Below, in pieces: positions 10,873 to 21,499 of a DNA stretch of 64,000 nt (within the stretch, counting starts at the first letter, position 1; every line of letters starts with the position of its first letter). Under the pieces are notes generated by a model, which ran no database searches, was not told where the DNA came from, and saw only the letters and a list, made by a program, of their open reading frames with translations. The stretch is from Siderastrea siderea (taxonomy: Eukaryota > Cnidaria > Anthozoa > Scleractinia > Rhizangiidae), in assembly GCA_964030785.1 (NCBI GenBank), contig OZ034968.1:48321230-48385229 (forward strand), in the 5' to 3' direction. The position numbers were made by a program, and so were the translations under genes.

Positions 10873-11469
10873 TCATCTGTCCAACTCCGTCCACTGCACA
10901 GTCTCATGGCCAACTTTCTTTGTCCTCTTCGTCGTCTTCCCCTCCTCCCCCTCCTCCTCCTCCTCTTCTTCTTCTTCGTTCTTAGGGACTGGCTGCGGTC
11001 GAAAAATTCTGTTTAATAAAAATTTTCGCCTATCCACGGCTGCGTCTGTTGCCTCTTCATAATCCATACCTTCTTTTTCGTCCATGAAACGACGTAGGGT
11101 TTTCATGACCTCTTTGTGTACGGGATCACGTTTGAGACGACGGAACCACTTGAGATAGTGCAAGTACAACCTCCGTAACTTTCTTCTGAAAACTGGTAAT
11201 AGAGCATTGAAAGCTTTGGCTTCAGCAACCGCTTCCCCCTTTTCCAGTAACCGCTCCACCTGTTTTCCGAAGCGTGAACTAAAGGACTCTTTAACTTTTG
11301 CATGGAGATCTTCCTATGGATGACTGCTGTCATACTCACTGTCGTCTTCGTCCTCGGAATCAATTTCCATGTTTTCATCGTCATTTTCTTTATCCTCTGA
11401 ATCCTCGTTTATGCTTCCTTCGTTTGATCCGACTTCAGACACCACGTCCTCTGGGGAGACGGTAGCCAT
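10873..11469 (-). pseudogene. Unique central gene of the derivative, one in-frame stop
   Basis: From an ATG at 11469 the minus strand stays in one frame for 198 codons to 10873, except for a single TAG at codon 52 (11316-11314). Codons 1-51 are acidic and Ser-rich (VSPEDVVSEVG, SEDEDDSEYDSSH). Codons 53-198 form a basic helical domain (FNALLPVFRRKLRRLYLHYL, DAAVDRRKFLLNRIF), then an acidic Glu run (11 residues) and a basic patch. I do not assign a function; the layout (acidic end, helical basic core) suggests a nucleic-acid-associated regulatory protein. A TATA-like element lies upstream. Either a recent nonsense mutation or a split gene. Confidence 0.5.
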
Positions 11470-11648
11470 GGTTGTACTTTCCCCTTGTTGTTTTTCTAAA
11501 CATTTCCAACAGCCCCGCTTCTCGTGACGGTCTCTCTATTGTAGCTTCGACTGAACGGTTTTTGACAATACTGGCAAAGATGTGCTATACACTAACTCAT
11601 GTGGACTCGGCGCTCTTTTACTCAAAATGAGCACCATGTTCTTGGCGC

Positions 11649-11659
11649 CTATTTATATA
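11649..11659 (-). promoter_or_regulatory. TATA-like element for the central gene
   Basis: On the minus strand this reads TATATAAATAG, 180 bp before the ATG at 11469. The 84-bp tandem array starts about 40 bp further upstream. Confidence 0.4.
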
Positions 11660-11695
11660 TGTTCACAGCGGAACTCAATTTGAGTGAGTGACTCA

Positions 11696-12045
11696 AACTC
11701 ATAATGAGCAACACATTTTGAGCGCAAGTAACTCGGTTACTCGATGAGTTGCTCCCCGATATACTCATAGTGTACGAGTAACTCATAATGAGCAACGCAT
11801 TTTGAGCGGGAGTAACTCAGTTAGTCGATGAGTTGCTCACCGATATACTCACAGTGTATGAGTAACTCATAATGAGCAACGCATTTTGAGCGGGAGTAAC
11901 CCAGTTACTCGATGAGTTGCTCACCCATATACTCATAGCGCATGAGTAACTCATAATGAGCGATGCAGTTTGAGCGGGAGTAACTCAGTTACTCGATGAG
12001 TTGCTCACCCATATACTCAAAGTGTATGAGTAACTCATAATGAGT
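11696..12045. repeat. 84-bp tandem repeat array
   Basis: Units begin with AACTCATAATGAG at 11696, 11780, 11864, 11948 and 12032, an exact 84-bp period, giving four full units plus the start of a fifth. Each unit contains the palindromic pieces GAGTNACTC, CTCATAATGAG and GATGAGTTGCTC. Degenerate copies of the same words (CTCAAAATGAG, GAGTTACTC, CTGAGCTACTCTG) continue to about 12660. No coding frame fits. Position just upstream of the central gene suggests an iteron-like or enhancer role. Confidence 0.85.
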
Positions 12046-12668
12046 TTTGCATGCGTGCGCTACACCGTTCCTTGGAGTTGCACGTGCTCATACTCATACT
12101 TCAAACAGCTCTCTAAGCTCCAGTGAGTTACTCTGAGCTGCTGGCAGAGATTACTCATACTTAGTACATGGATACCTTGTAATGAGTTTCTTAAACTTAT
12201 AATGATTTATGCACATTCATAATGAACCATGCGCGCCCCGAGTAGCTTCGAGCAGGTCCAAGTAGCTCCAAGCTGCTTTCCGAATTATTCCGATGCACTC
12301 CGAGTTGCTCTTGGAGCTCCTCTGAGGTACTCTGAGCTACTCTCTGCCCTACTCTGAGCTGCTACTCTCTGACCTACTCCGAGCTGATCTCCGAGTTACT
12401 ATGAGTTACTCTCAGTTACTCTGAACTGCTCTGAGCTGCCCTGAACTACTCTGAGCTGCTTAGTGAACTATTTGAAGATATTTGCTCATTGTAAGCATGA
12501 GTGGCTCATGCTCAAAATGAGCAACGAATTTTGAGCGTGAGTAACTCACTCAAAATGAGCAACGGCAGTTTGATGCCTATTCACAGCGCAACTCAATTTG
12601 AGTGAGTTACTCAGGCTCAAAATGCGTTGCACATTTTGAGTGAGTTACTCACGCTCAAAATGCGTTTC

Positions 12669-13077
12669 TGACTTGTCAGTAGTCTTCCACTGAAGTCTCA
12701 GCCCACAAAAGCCCTACTGGGCGGGGGTCTTTTCTAATTGAGCTGGCTAGCAGTACTCCCCATTGGGACGGAGCCCACGATCCCAATTCTCCTGAGAGCC
12801 TAGCCTGCTGGTTAGCAGTCTTTTTACTGACCTGATCCTAGTCAACGGTCATATCCTAAGACCTGAGCCTGCAATCTCTATCAGTCGACAGTTTTTTTCT
12901 TTCAGACCGGACCCGGCAACCTAAATGGACGTCGCTTTTCCCTGAAATGTGAGCCTGCAATCCCTACCGGTCAGCATAGGGTCATTCCCACCACACTGGA
13001 GCTTCTCAAAATTTAAAAAAAAGCTAAAAAAAATATGCGAACCTACATTCCCTACAGGTCAGCAGGGTCACGTAATC

Positions 13078-13120
<43 letters not shown>

Positions 13121-14108
13121 GTTATTGTTATTGTTATTATTATTCGCATTATTGAGCCTCCAGGGAAATCGTTTTCCTTTGTACTCACCCTGGCAATAAC
13201 AATCCTGGGCAAAGACAAGAAGGGAGGGGGTACCCTTTCATTTGTTTCCACGTGACAGGCCTCGCCCACATTAAAGGCATGACGTGACAGACGTCGTGTG
13301 ATAGGGATAGGTTGCGCGACACCTCTCATCTCCACCAAGATAACTGTTTGCCCTATGACGAAGGAGAGGATACCCCTTCACCTTATCTCCTATGACATTT
13401 CGGGGGGAGGCTTCGGGTCATGGCGGCGAGGAGGGATGAGGAGGGAAAAGATCCAAGATGGCGGCAAAGGACTGTCAGAGAGTAGAGTGTTGGTTTGGGT
13501 TCTGGCCTGGGAGGCAGTGCGTGCATGCGTGCGGGGACAGATGGCCTGGTGACCTAGACGGTACGGTCGGCTGCGGAGGGGACACTCGACGTGGTGCTTA
13601 TAAATGTACGGGATAATCCCCTTCACCAACATCTTCGCCAGAATCTTCTTTTGTCGTCTCTGGCGACAGGCATTCTCCTCCCTGTCCATGACGGACCGGT
13701 CAAATCTCACAAAGAGGCGGGCGCCCTCTTGGTCCAGTTGTAGTTTGTGATGTCTTCGGAACAAGAGAACGTCCGCCTGGCACGCATTGTCCACCAGTCT
13801 GTCCTCCCCAACTGGGTCGTTTCTTCTAGCATGTCCTGTGCCACGGCCGCATACCCACACACGTTCATAAAACTGCTGAGGTCCACCAACCCTCTTCTCC
13901 CTTTATTAAAAATTGTTCTCATGGAGATAGAATTGACGCACAGTGGAAGGAAGTGGATTATGGGAGTTTTTCTGATCATTAAAAAATTATTTTTTCCAAA
14001 CTGATGATTGGGTATCTTTCATTCATCAATTCATCTACTTCATTCATCAATTGGAAATCACGGCTTACTAATCCCTTTAAATCCCTGTAGATCATTTTTC
14101 CCTTTACC
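12669..14108 (-). repeat. Right inner arm of the palindromic Polinton derivative
   Basis: Inverted copy of 9095-10573, several per cent diverged, with a (TAT)n tract at 13078-13143 in place of CTA/TAA. It carries the inverted copy of the open frame (13390-13868). Confidence 0.7.
13390..13868 (-). pseudogene. Basic Polinton protein, right copy, frameshifted
   Basis: Inverted duplicate of the frame at 9332-9813. The long frame is open for about 156 codons without a convincing start codon. Relative to the left copy it lacks one Ala in CQA(A)DVLLF, an in-frame 3-base difference, and has few other changes. As in the left copy, the codons around the plausible ATG lie one frame away, so the frame change predates the duplication or marks a spliced or recoded junction. 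Function unknown. Confidence 0.4.
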
Positions 14109-15102
14109 CCAATCTCCGTACGTTGTCTATTTGCTATGATACTACTGCTAGGATTTTTGCTTTGATTAAAAAATTCATTTTTCTTGAATCCACTGTTGTC
14201 ATGGTGATTTTTTATTGCACTGCTCACCCCTTGAGCTTGGCTTCTGAGCCTCCGAACCTTTCCCTTGACTGGTCAGCGGTGTCCCACCCCAGCCAGGGGG
14301 GGGGGGGGTATTCCCGGTACGTCATGTAAGCGTCACGAAGTGTCTCCACTTTTCCGATCGTCTGAGCCACTTTTCACCTACTGGTCAGCGGTGTCCCACC
14401 CTAACCAGAGGGCCATTCTGGTATGTCATGTAAGCGAAGGAACCGCGCCAAACTCAAGTCATCAAAACTCACCAGACCGTCAGAGACGCCAAAACCTACG
14501 ATCTCTACACCTTTCCAGACTACAAGCGTTACCAACTGGTGTACGACAAGAGATCATCGATCCCAGTACCTTTCATGCCAGCCTTTCAACACAGAGGCAT
14601 TCCTGCCATTCGTCAAGCCATCCAAAAAGTACCCGAATTCGATCTCATCTGTGACCACAGTGGCTTATTGGATGCAGAACCAGACTTATGGAAAAACTGA
14701 ACAGTATGGGACGTCTGTGACACTCGGGTCCAGACACACGCTCCCCCTATGTAAAATAGTCTTTGTTGACATGTTGTTTGGACTTTGGACTCTTCTTTGT
14801 TTTGTCAAAAATGGGACACCACTGACCACTCGGGTCCAGGCACACGCTCCCGCTTGTAACTAAGTTTTTTCCGCCATTAAAAATCTGTTATTTTTTCCTG
14901 ACATCATGGTGATTTTTGATCTGCTTTATTATGGGATGTTTTGATTACGTCATTTCCGGTTTTTCTCTTCCGGTATGACGTCACTCCCCGTCTCCACCAA
15001 TCACAACCCTTCCCCCAAGTCACGTGGCTGGCTTCTCAGCCAATCAGAACCCTCGCATCAAAACGAAGCTGGCTTTGATGAAGGGGCCTGCCTTACTATT
15101 TA
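14108..15102 (-). repeat. Right outer arm of the palindromic Polinton derivative
   Basis: Inverted copy of 5933-7010. It contains two copies of the word CTGGTCAGCGGTGTCCCACC (14270 and 14382 areas), the terminal CRE (14976-14983) with its neighbouring ETS-like site, and an E-box (15021-15026). Next to it the left arm has lost or gained small segments. Confidence 0.7.
14456..14580 (+). pseudogene. C-terminal stub of Polinton DNA polymerase B (right arm)
   Basis: The plus strand encodes VIKTHQTVRDAKTYDLYTFP and DYKRYQLVYDKRSS, better preserved than the left stub and clearly related to the end of the polymerase at 49742-53875. The frame fails just before the terminal FQTYPYGYQ that the left stub keeps. 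The small downstream gene is internally deleted here (remnant 14575-14699, containing AIRQAIQKVPEFDLICDHSG). Confidence 0.7.
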
Positions 15103-15764
15103 CACAGTCGATGAGAACAGTCCATTTCCCGTTTTGATTACATAATAAACTTGTATGGTGCGATGTTTGATTTTGCTGATGTGACTGAAAATGGCATTCT
15201 GCGTTGGAACAATCAATTCATGTTTTGCGTCTTCTGTCCATTAGCGATTGTTATTAAATAGATAAATAGAAAGGATTGTTTTGACAAGAGATAACAGGAA
15301 ACAGGAATAAAATAATTTGTTCTTTTAAGAAGAGAAGAAGAGGTCTTAACCGTCGAACTGGGCAATTTTTTATGGTCATGGATAAATAATAAATAATGGC
15401 GGTTTTTTAACTCGTGTTCGATCTTTTCGATCGTCTTATATAGGGAAGAATCAAGGTATACTCTACTGGATTTCAGAAATTGTATGTATTTTAAATAAAA
15501 TACATTAATGTCATGAAAGATGTTATTCATCGTGGTTTGAAATGATAGCTTCAATTAATCGTTTAACTGACGTTTTAGTCACTTTCATTTGGATCGCGAC
15601 GTTTCGGCCGCTATACTGCTGGTCTTCATCAGGCGATAGAGTCGACTGCCTGTGTTTCAGTATAAGTGGCACCTTGGTTGTTTGTGATTGGTGCATTTCG
15701 ATCCTCATTGTTCTGATTGGACGCTGTTTCCTAAGAGGTCTGCTGTGGTATTGATCGGCTGTTG

Positions 15765-16730
15765 TGTTGTTTGACTTCGTTTCTGCTTTACCGTCAAGTA
15801 AAACTGAGCTTCTGGCTTTGTCATCTCCTCTGGCCCTCTGGCCTATGTTTCTCGAAAGTTTTGTTCAAATTCAGTGGGCATTTGCCATCACTGGTTGCGA
15901 AGAGTTTCGGATAGAAAGGTCTTTTGTGGCCAGATTCAGTGCTCCCTTGTCGTGTTTTTGATCCTCTGTCCTTCCGACAAACGAGGAGTTCACGGCCTGT
16001 TTCGGGATCCTTCCCCAGCACTACAACCCCCCAGCACAGCTTTCTGGACTTGTCTCGGGCTCAAAAGCCAAAATCTAATGAAAGACACCACCGTAGGGTT
16101 CTTTGGAGGACCAGCGGGTCGTGGTCACCGAACTGCCCGGTTTCAAAGAGCTTCTGCTGTTCCTCTTTTGTTAGTTCCCGTGTAGCGTTTGGCTTGTTAC
16201 CAAACCACTCTGAACAAGGCTCCTTCTTTTTTTGGCACGGACCTGACGGCAATAGAAAACTCTTCATCTTCAAATATGTTGAACGGTAACTTCTTCTCAG
16301 AAAAGAACTCGGTTCGTACTTATCGCCATTTTCTTTTCTGGCATCTTTATAAAATTTTAAAAAGTAGATTGTCAAGTTCCGCTGCAGTCAGAGTTTTTGG
16401 TTCTCTCGTTTCGTTAAATGTGGCACAAAAACGCTTAAGAGTTCTCATGTCGGACTTTGTTTTCTTGACAGTATAGCTTGACTTCTGTGCAGAAATAAAA
16501 TCCTCCAGCTCTTGGCTGTCATTGTTGACCTCGTGTTCAGTTCCACTGTTATCATCTAGATTGCTTGTCTCGCTCGTACTTGGCGTTTCAGTCGCTGCAG
16601 CTTCTCCATCATCGTTTGTCGTGTCTTTGAGAATTTCAAGTTCTAAACAAAAACAGCGCCTCTCAATGTCAGCCATCCATTCCAGAGTTTTACAGGGAAT
16701 TCTTCGGAAGATATTGTCCTCGTTCGCCAT
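15765..16730 (-). pseudogene. Crypton-type tyrosine recombinase-like protein, broken
   Basis: Reading from an ATG at 16730 on the minus strand: an acidic N-terminus (about 60-110: EILKDTTNDDGEAAATETPS) is followed by SYTVKKTKSDMRTLKRFC and EPKTLTAAELDNLLFKIL. After a frame change comes ENGDKYEPSSFLRRSYRSTY, then FGNKPNATRELTKEEQQKLF and RRTLRWCLSLDFGF-like sequence. An in-frame TGA near 16065 precedes ARDKSRKLCWG and LGKDPETGRELLVCRKDRGS; later frames hold KPEAQFYLTVKQKRS-type sequence. This order is that of the Crypton-derived family (DUF3504-like domains of KCTD1/ZMYM2/QRICH1-type proteins; family knowledge). At least two frame changes and one stop make it a pseudogene, probably a dead Crypton. 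Confidence 0.65.
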
Positions 16731-18049
16731 CTTGATTTCAAGTTTAAGGACACAAAAGTTGCACAGGTCGCGGGGGATCATTCGGGACAATAGCCGGTCC
16801 GATTCTTAGAAAATATTGGACCGGCAGCAGAGCAATCTGATTGGTTAATTTTAGTTATTGGCCCTCTGACTAGCTTAATGGTGTAATAATGCTCTTTATC
16901 CTGTTAACATTCGTCTTAATTGAGGTAAAGTATCCTTCTCAAACTCATTAATAATTCATAAGGAGAAAACAAGAGAAATCACTACCGTGACGGTGGTTTG
17001 GATACCGGATCTTAATTAGCACAAAATTTTGCTAACTTTTGCTTTGAATTTCTCTAAGACTTATGACTGGTTTGAGAAGCCATATCAAAACCTCGAAAGA
17101 GTGTCTCATCTGGTATCCACCCTCCTCGAAGTCGGTTAAAAAACCTCGGCTGCGCCTCGTTTTTTCAACCACTTCCCACTTCTCGGTGTTTAGATATCCT
17201 GATGAAACACTCTTTCTCGTGTTAGATATATTACACGAAAGTACACCCTGTTTGCTTGAAGCCTCAAAAATAAATTTAAAGCGTTATTAGCTGTTAGTGC
17301 GAGGGTAGTTCACCATTTTTACAAGTTTGTGCAGTATGTCAACGCGTGAGTATTAAAGGAGACTTTCGACGTCTAACATGACGCATGGTGCGACGGACGT
17401 CGTACGGTCATGACCATCAAAATTGACTCGCGCGGATATATATTCTATGAATGTGCTGCTCCCCTACTGAATAAAGAGCAAAAGTTCCAATTTACGAGAC
17501 GTAACAAATCGATGAAATCATTGACATCAATGAGTAATCGATGGGTAAGCGATGGGTAATCAGTTGATTAGTCATTGACTATTGCCTATAATCAATGAGT
17601 ATTCGGTAGGTCACAAAATTGTTATTCATTGACGTCGACTGCATTGCTTACTCATCAACATCATCACGCGTAGCTGCAACTTACATTATTTTACCTAGTA
17701 TGATGATCGAATATGAAAAACACATAGCAAAATGAACATTACATGAAGTATTTAACTTTATTGGTTCAGTTCAGGAGAACAACATCATTATTGGCATTGT
17801 CCCCTGCAAAACAAATTCTTTGAGGTGACTAGGAGGTCTGGAGGCACTACCCCTGCGGGTAACCTGAACAGCAACTGGTTTCTGGGCTGAAAACTGTTCT
17901 AGCACTGTAACATCCTGGGGACCACTCTAAGTTGGTGGTTGCATTGGATGTCCGGGCCTTTGTTGTTAAACGACGGAAGGGTTTAGGATGCTAGACCTCT
18001 CCACAGGACTTTTTTCTTGACTGACAGTAGGATTGGGAGTGTTAGGAGT
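16731..18049. other. No gene recognised
   Basis: A short hairpin-forming repeat near 17130-17175 (GGTTAAAAAACCTCGGCTGC to GTTTTTTCAACC) and a run of related ATCGATGAG/TGGGTAAT words at 17500-17600. Probably includes the 3' non-coding part of the Ty3/gypsy element whose integrase starts the next region; no terminal repeat was identified. Confidence 0.35.
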
Positions 18050-19215
18050 CTACACAGGTGTTGCATTATCCCGCATGGTCTCAGTGCCAGTGGGCTTAAG
18101 GTACTTCCGGATGGGTACCGGTTCAAGGCTGTTCCTGAGGTGTCTTCGATTCCTCCTGAAGATCTTTCCGTCTTTGGTTCTGTCTTCGGACGACGTCATA
18201 TCAACTTGCTGCTCCAATGGGGCCTTTGACCATCGGTTGGATCTATCCTTGGGCTTAAGGCGCACAATTTGTCCCTTTCTTAGAAGAGGAAGATCCTTAG
18301 TGTAGATTTTCAAGGACTTTGCCTGCGATACCTTTCTCATCGAGGATTTTTCTTGCATTTCTTCTATTATCTTTAGTTTGCGCAGCTCTCTGGTAGTGGG
18401 GACAACGGTTCTGGTAAGGCGACTAACAGGCGCTGTGCTGCGGAACTTTCTGAGCCTTCCAAGGGCGTGTTTCTCCAGTCTAGAAGGGCCAAATGTACGT
18501 ATCATCCCACTGCCTTAGATTCTTAAGTAGGCTCTTTGCTGTCTTATTCGCATTTTCCATTTTGCAGTCACTCTGAGGGTTATTCGGAGAGCTGGTTACA
18601 TGGTCGATGTCATAGCTCTGGACAGTTTTTAGAATTAAGAAGAGATGTAGAGTGGACCATTGTCATTGACTAGTTTGTTGGGAATTCAACGTGTGGCAAA
18701 GTGTCACTTTAGGGCTTGAAAAACATCGCTGGCGGTCTTGTCCTTTAAACAATCAATTTCAAAGCAGCTTGTAAATAATCAACAGTGCAACTGTAATCCC
18801 AGGTGCAGAATGTCGCACCCAACTGTCTCCCAAGGGCGGTCTGGGATCTTGTGAGACATGAGTGGTTCTTTCTGTTGGTGTTTCCGCAAGTATAACACAC
18901 TTCACGTCTACTAATGTAGTCCCGAATGTTGGCATTTAAACTAGGCCATTAGACAGTTCCTCAGGCACGTCGTATGCAACTTTCAATTCCCCTGTGGGCA
19001 CCATGTAAGCGATCACAAATTGTGGGTCTCAGGCTGGCTGGGATAATGCATCTCAGGCCCTTAAAGAGGATCCCATCCTGTGCTGCAAGTTCGTCTCGCA
19101 CCGTGTAGCAGGGGTGTAGTTCAGAGGTAGAGCTTCTTTCTGGTCTGGCAAACCTATACGGTATCACTTGTTTGAGGGTTTGAAGTGTTGATTCTGCTGC
19201 AGTTTCATGTTAAAT
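18050..19215 (-). pseudogene. Ty3/gypsy integrase fragment
   Basis: From 19215 downwards on the minus strand: a linker (ESTLQTLKQVIPYRF), then the zinc-binding region in YTVRDELAAQDGILFKG and IPASLRPTICDRLHGAHRGI. The core follows with stops (DRPWETVGCDI, FEIDCLKDKT, KLVNDNGPLY), showing D and NDNGP catalytic-site neighbourhoods. A C-terminal region from 18505 to 18050 contains RTVVPTTRELRKLK, KDLPLLRKGQIVRLKP and FRRNRRHLRNS, the usual end of gypsy polyproteins. Multiple disruptions. Confidence 0.7.
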
Positions 19216-19243
19216 TGTAAGATTGAACGAGACCTACCTGTAA

Positions 19244-19474
19244 GTTGAAGTTTGTTCGAGATTCTGTCACATGAACAAGGAGGTAGGAGATCACATGAGA
19301 TAGCACAGCGCATGCACGACTCATTCTTTTAAGCATGTGGATGTGTCAGAGTAATGTCATGATAAAACAGGTTAGTGCACTAACCATGGATGTCATCAGT
19401 GAGGGGTGGGTATGGGTTGGCAAGTGATTTCCTGCCTCCTTGGTCATGTGATAGAATCTCGATCAATCTTCAAC
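19244..19474. repeat. Inverted repeat pair in the DIRS 3' region
   Basis: GTTGAAGTTTGTTCGAGATT at 19244 and its inverted partner ending ATCTCGATCAATCTTCAAC near 19474 form arms of about 44 bp, about 80 per cent matched, around a 143-bp spacer. DIRS-like elements have inverted or split terminal repeats, which fits this position. Confidence 0.6.
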
Positions 19475-19799
19475 AGCAACATCAACCAGAATATAATCAT
19501 ACATGTAGACCATGATTATTCAAAAAACTTTATTCAGCCTAATAAATCAGTCTAATTATTGCATCCATGGTATTCATGTACTCACTACTGGTCAATAAAA
19601 TACTCTGGCAGTAGTAGTGCCAAACGTAATGTTTTCTATCAACAGTAACATGAACAACGATGTCTAAAATATTGAAATCTTGAGGCTTTATGTGTGAATA
19701 ACTTCAGTATTATTCAAGCCCCTGCTACCGGGTTAATCTGGTGTATAATATAAAAACAAATTTAGTTACAATTGAAAAACTTTTCCAGCTAAAGTTGGT

Positions 19800-20999
19800 T
19801 GTTGAATGATTGGCTTATGGTAAAATTTGTGAAAAGTAGATGCTGATGCCAATCCAGCAGTGGCTAGGATCACATCCAGCGGGGTATCCCTCTCTTTTGC
19901 TTTGGATGATGTGGCTGCTCTGGTGCTGTGGGCTGTAAATTGACTTGTATCAATCCGTGCTGATTAAAGTTCGCTCTTAGCCCATCGAGATATGTTGTCC
20001 CTAGAAACTCCTTTATGTGGCTGTATAAAGCTAACAAAAAGCTCTCTCTGTGCCTCTTAGGGGCACTGTTCTCTTAAGGTACTCTTCCAGTGTAAGTTAA
20101 GGGCAGAAGGTAGTATCGGCCTGATAACTGCGTATATCAATACAATTTTCGCTCTTACTGGGTTTGCTGGTCTTGATGTGTTCTAAGAGTTCAAACCTGC
20201 ATGACTGTGATAACATGTTCATGCCATCCAAGCTCAACAGATGAATGGATTGTCCTCGTTGCCTTGTAGCTAACAAAAGCAGCATAAGAAGCTTCAATGT
20301 TAAGTCCTTTAAGGAGAGCTGTTCCAATGGCTGTAGCGTCTTGTTTAAGTACTATAGCAATATCCCAAATGGTTTTGTATTTAGGTTGTGGTTTGCGTGT
20401 CTCATATATACCCTTTCAGAACCGGGACACAGCGGATGGGAGCCAAAGGGGTTGGGACCTTCAATAATGAGGATCAATGACGATGCAGATCTTGCAGTGT
20501 TTATCCTGGAATAACTTAATCCCTGATTGTATAAACCCATTAGAAATTGAAGAGTTTCACCTAATTTTGGGGAACTGTGATTGATTTTCCTTTCACTACA
20601 AAATGCCAGCCATCTTTCCACATAAGTTTTGTACTGATTTTGAGTTCCTTTCCTCCATGAGGCCATGAGTATGTTGGTAATATCTGGAGAAAGGTCTTGT
20701 TGTGCAACAGTGTTCCTGATAAAGGACAGACTCTTGTGTAGAGGGTGTGGTTCCTTGAAGTGGGCATGATGTAGCAGGTGTGGTGATGGTTTGAAAATCC
20801 ACGGTTGGCTGTACAGTAGTTGAAGAGCAAGCGGAAACCAAGTCTGTGTTAGCCACACAGGGATCAGTAATATTCCCTGTGCCTTGTCTTGTATTGTTTT
20901 TTGAACACATCTTGGGATCAGACTGAAAGGTGGAAATGCAAAAAAGCTAAACTTACTCCAATCTATGGTTTCCATGAACAGTAAACATCTAATTGGTTA
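19800..20999 (-). pseudogene. DIRS tyrosine recombinase (YR)
   Basis: After the MITE boundary the frame gives IDWSKFSFFAFPPFSLI, typical of the RNase H-YR linker of DIRS elements. It continues with MASWRKGTQNQYKTYVERWL (the N-terminal SAM-like part) and NTARSASSLILIIEG. Shifted frames hold HLLSLDGMNMLS. Near 19930-19860 the catalytic end reads HSTRAATSSKAKERDTPLDV and LASASTFHKFYHKPI, with the HxxR box and the nucleophile Tyr context. The region is open for 207 codons at 20975-20352 and is broken after that. Confidence 0.7.
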
Positions 21000-21498
21000 T
21001 TAACTCTTTCCCGTCAAGACTAGTATTTTCCCGACGTTAACGTCGGAAACCATTGAACCACTTGTGACGTCATCATTTTTGACGTCACCAAATTGTTGAT
21101 CAATGTCGATCAATGTTGATCAATGTTCCATTTCCAGGTTTTTTGAAGGACTGAGGCCAAAACTTTTCCAGTGAATAGAAAGGGGATAAAGTGTAGAAGA
21201 TAAAGAGAAAAGAAAGGGAGAGAAAAAGGAAAGCAAAAGAAGCGAGAAAAAAATTGGAAATGAATCCGCAAAAAAAAAAAAACAAAAAAAACGAAGTCCA
21301 AATTTTGGCTTATGCGCATGCGTGAAATCAAAATATTGTACAATTTACAACAGAAGCTGGCCCAAAATCTAGCTTAATTGTAAGAAAACGCTTTTGTAGC
21401 AAAGTTTAGTGGCATTTGGCAACATAGCACTCAAAAAACCGCTTTGATGGTAAAAAATGCGTTTTTTTAAGGCAAAAAATCGGACGGGAAAGGGTTAA
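21000..21498. mobile_element. TTAA-flanked MITE (piggyBac-like)
   Basis: The element is flanked by TTAA at 21000-21003 and 21495-21498. Inside are inverted termini CTCTTTCCCGTC and GACGGGAAAGGG (one mismatch). TTAA target use and C(C/T)CTTT-type ends are the signature of piggyBac-class elements. The 491-bp interior is non-coding with purine-rich and T-rich tracts. It interrupts the DIRS frame exactly between DIDLFASRLN and the following NQLDVYCSW-type sequence. A decayed relative lies at 830-1359. Confidence 0.85.
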
Positions 21499-21499
21499 G

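Larger units (their letters stand above)
5933..15102. mobile_element. Decayed non-autonomous Polinton derivative with giant inverted arms
   Basis: The block is a large imperfect palindrome. Outer arms 5933-7010 and 14108-15102, and inner arms 9095-10573 and 12669-14108, are inverted copies. The left arm is split by about 2.1 kb of unrelated DNA (7010-9095), and a unique centre spans 10574-12668. Both outer arms encode the C-terminal end of a Polinton DNA polymerase B close to that of the intact element at 49.7 kb (IKTHQ, VRD, FP(D/E)YKRYQLVYDKR). They also share terminal motifs with the intact element. A candidate 6-bp target duplication CACAGT occurs at 5927-5932 and 15103-15108, although the last 10 or so bases of the two ends have diverged. 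No integrase, capsid, protease or ATPase gene is present, so it cannot move on its own. Confidence 0.65.

Noticed and set aside
15590..15660. Possible Penelope-type 3' end (GACGTTTCGGCC ... TCATCAGGCGATA)
   Set aside because: The word resembles ends of some retroelements, but there is no adjacent coding remnant to support it.
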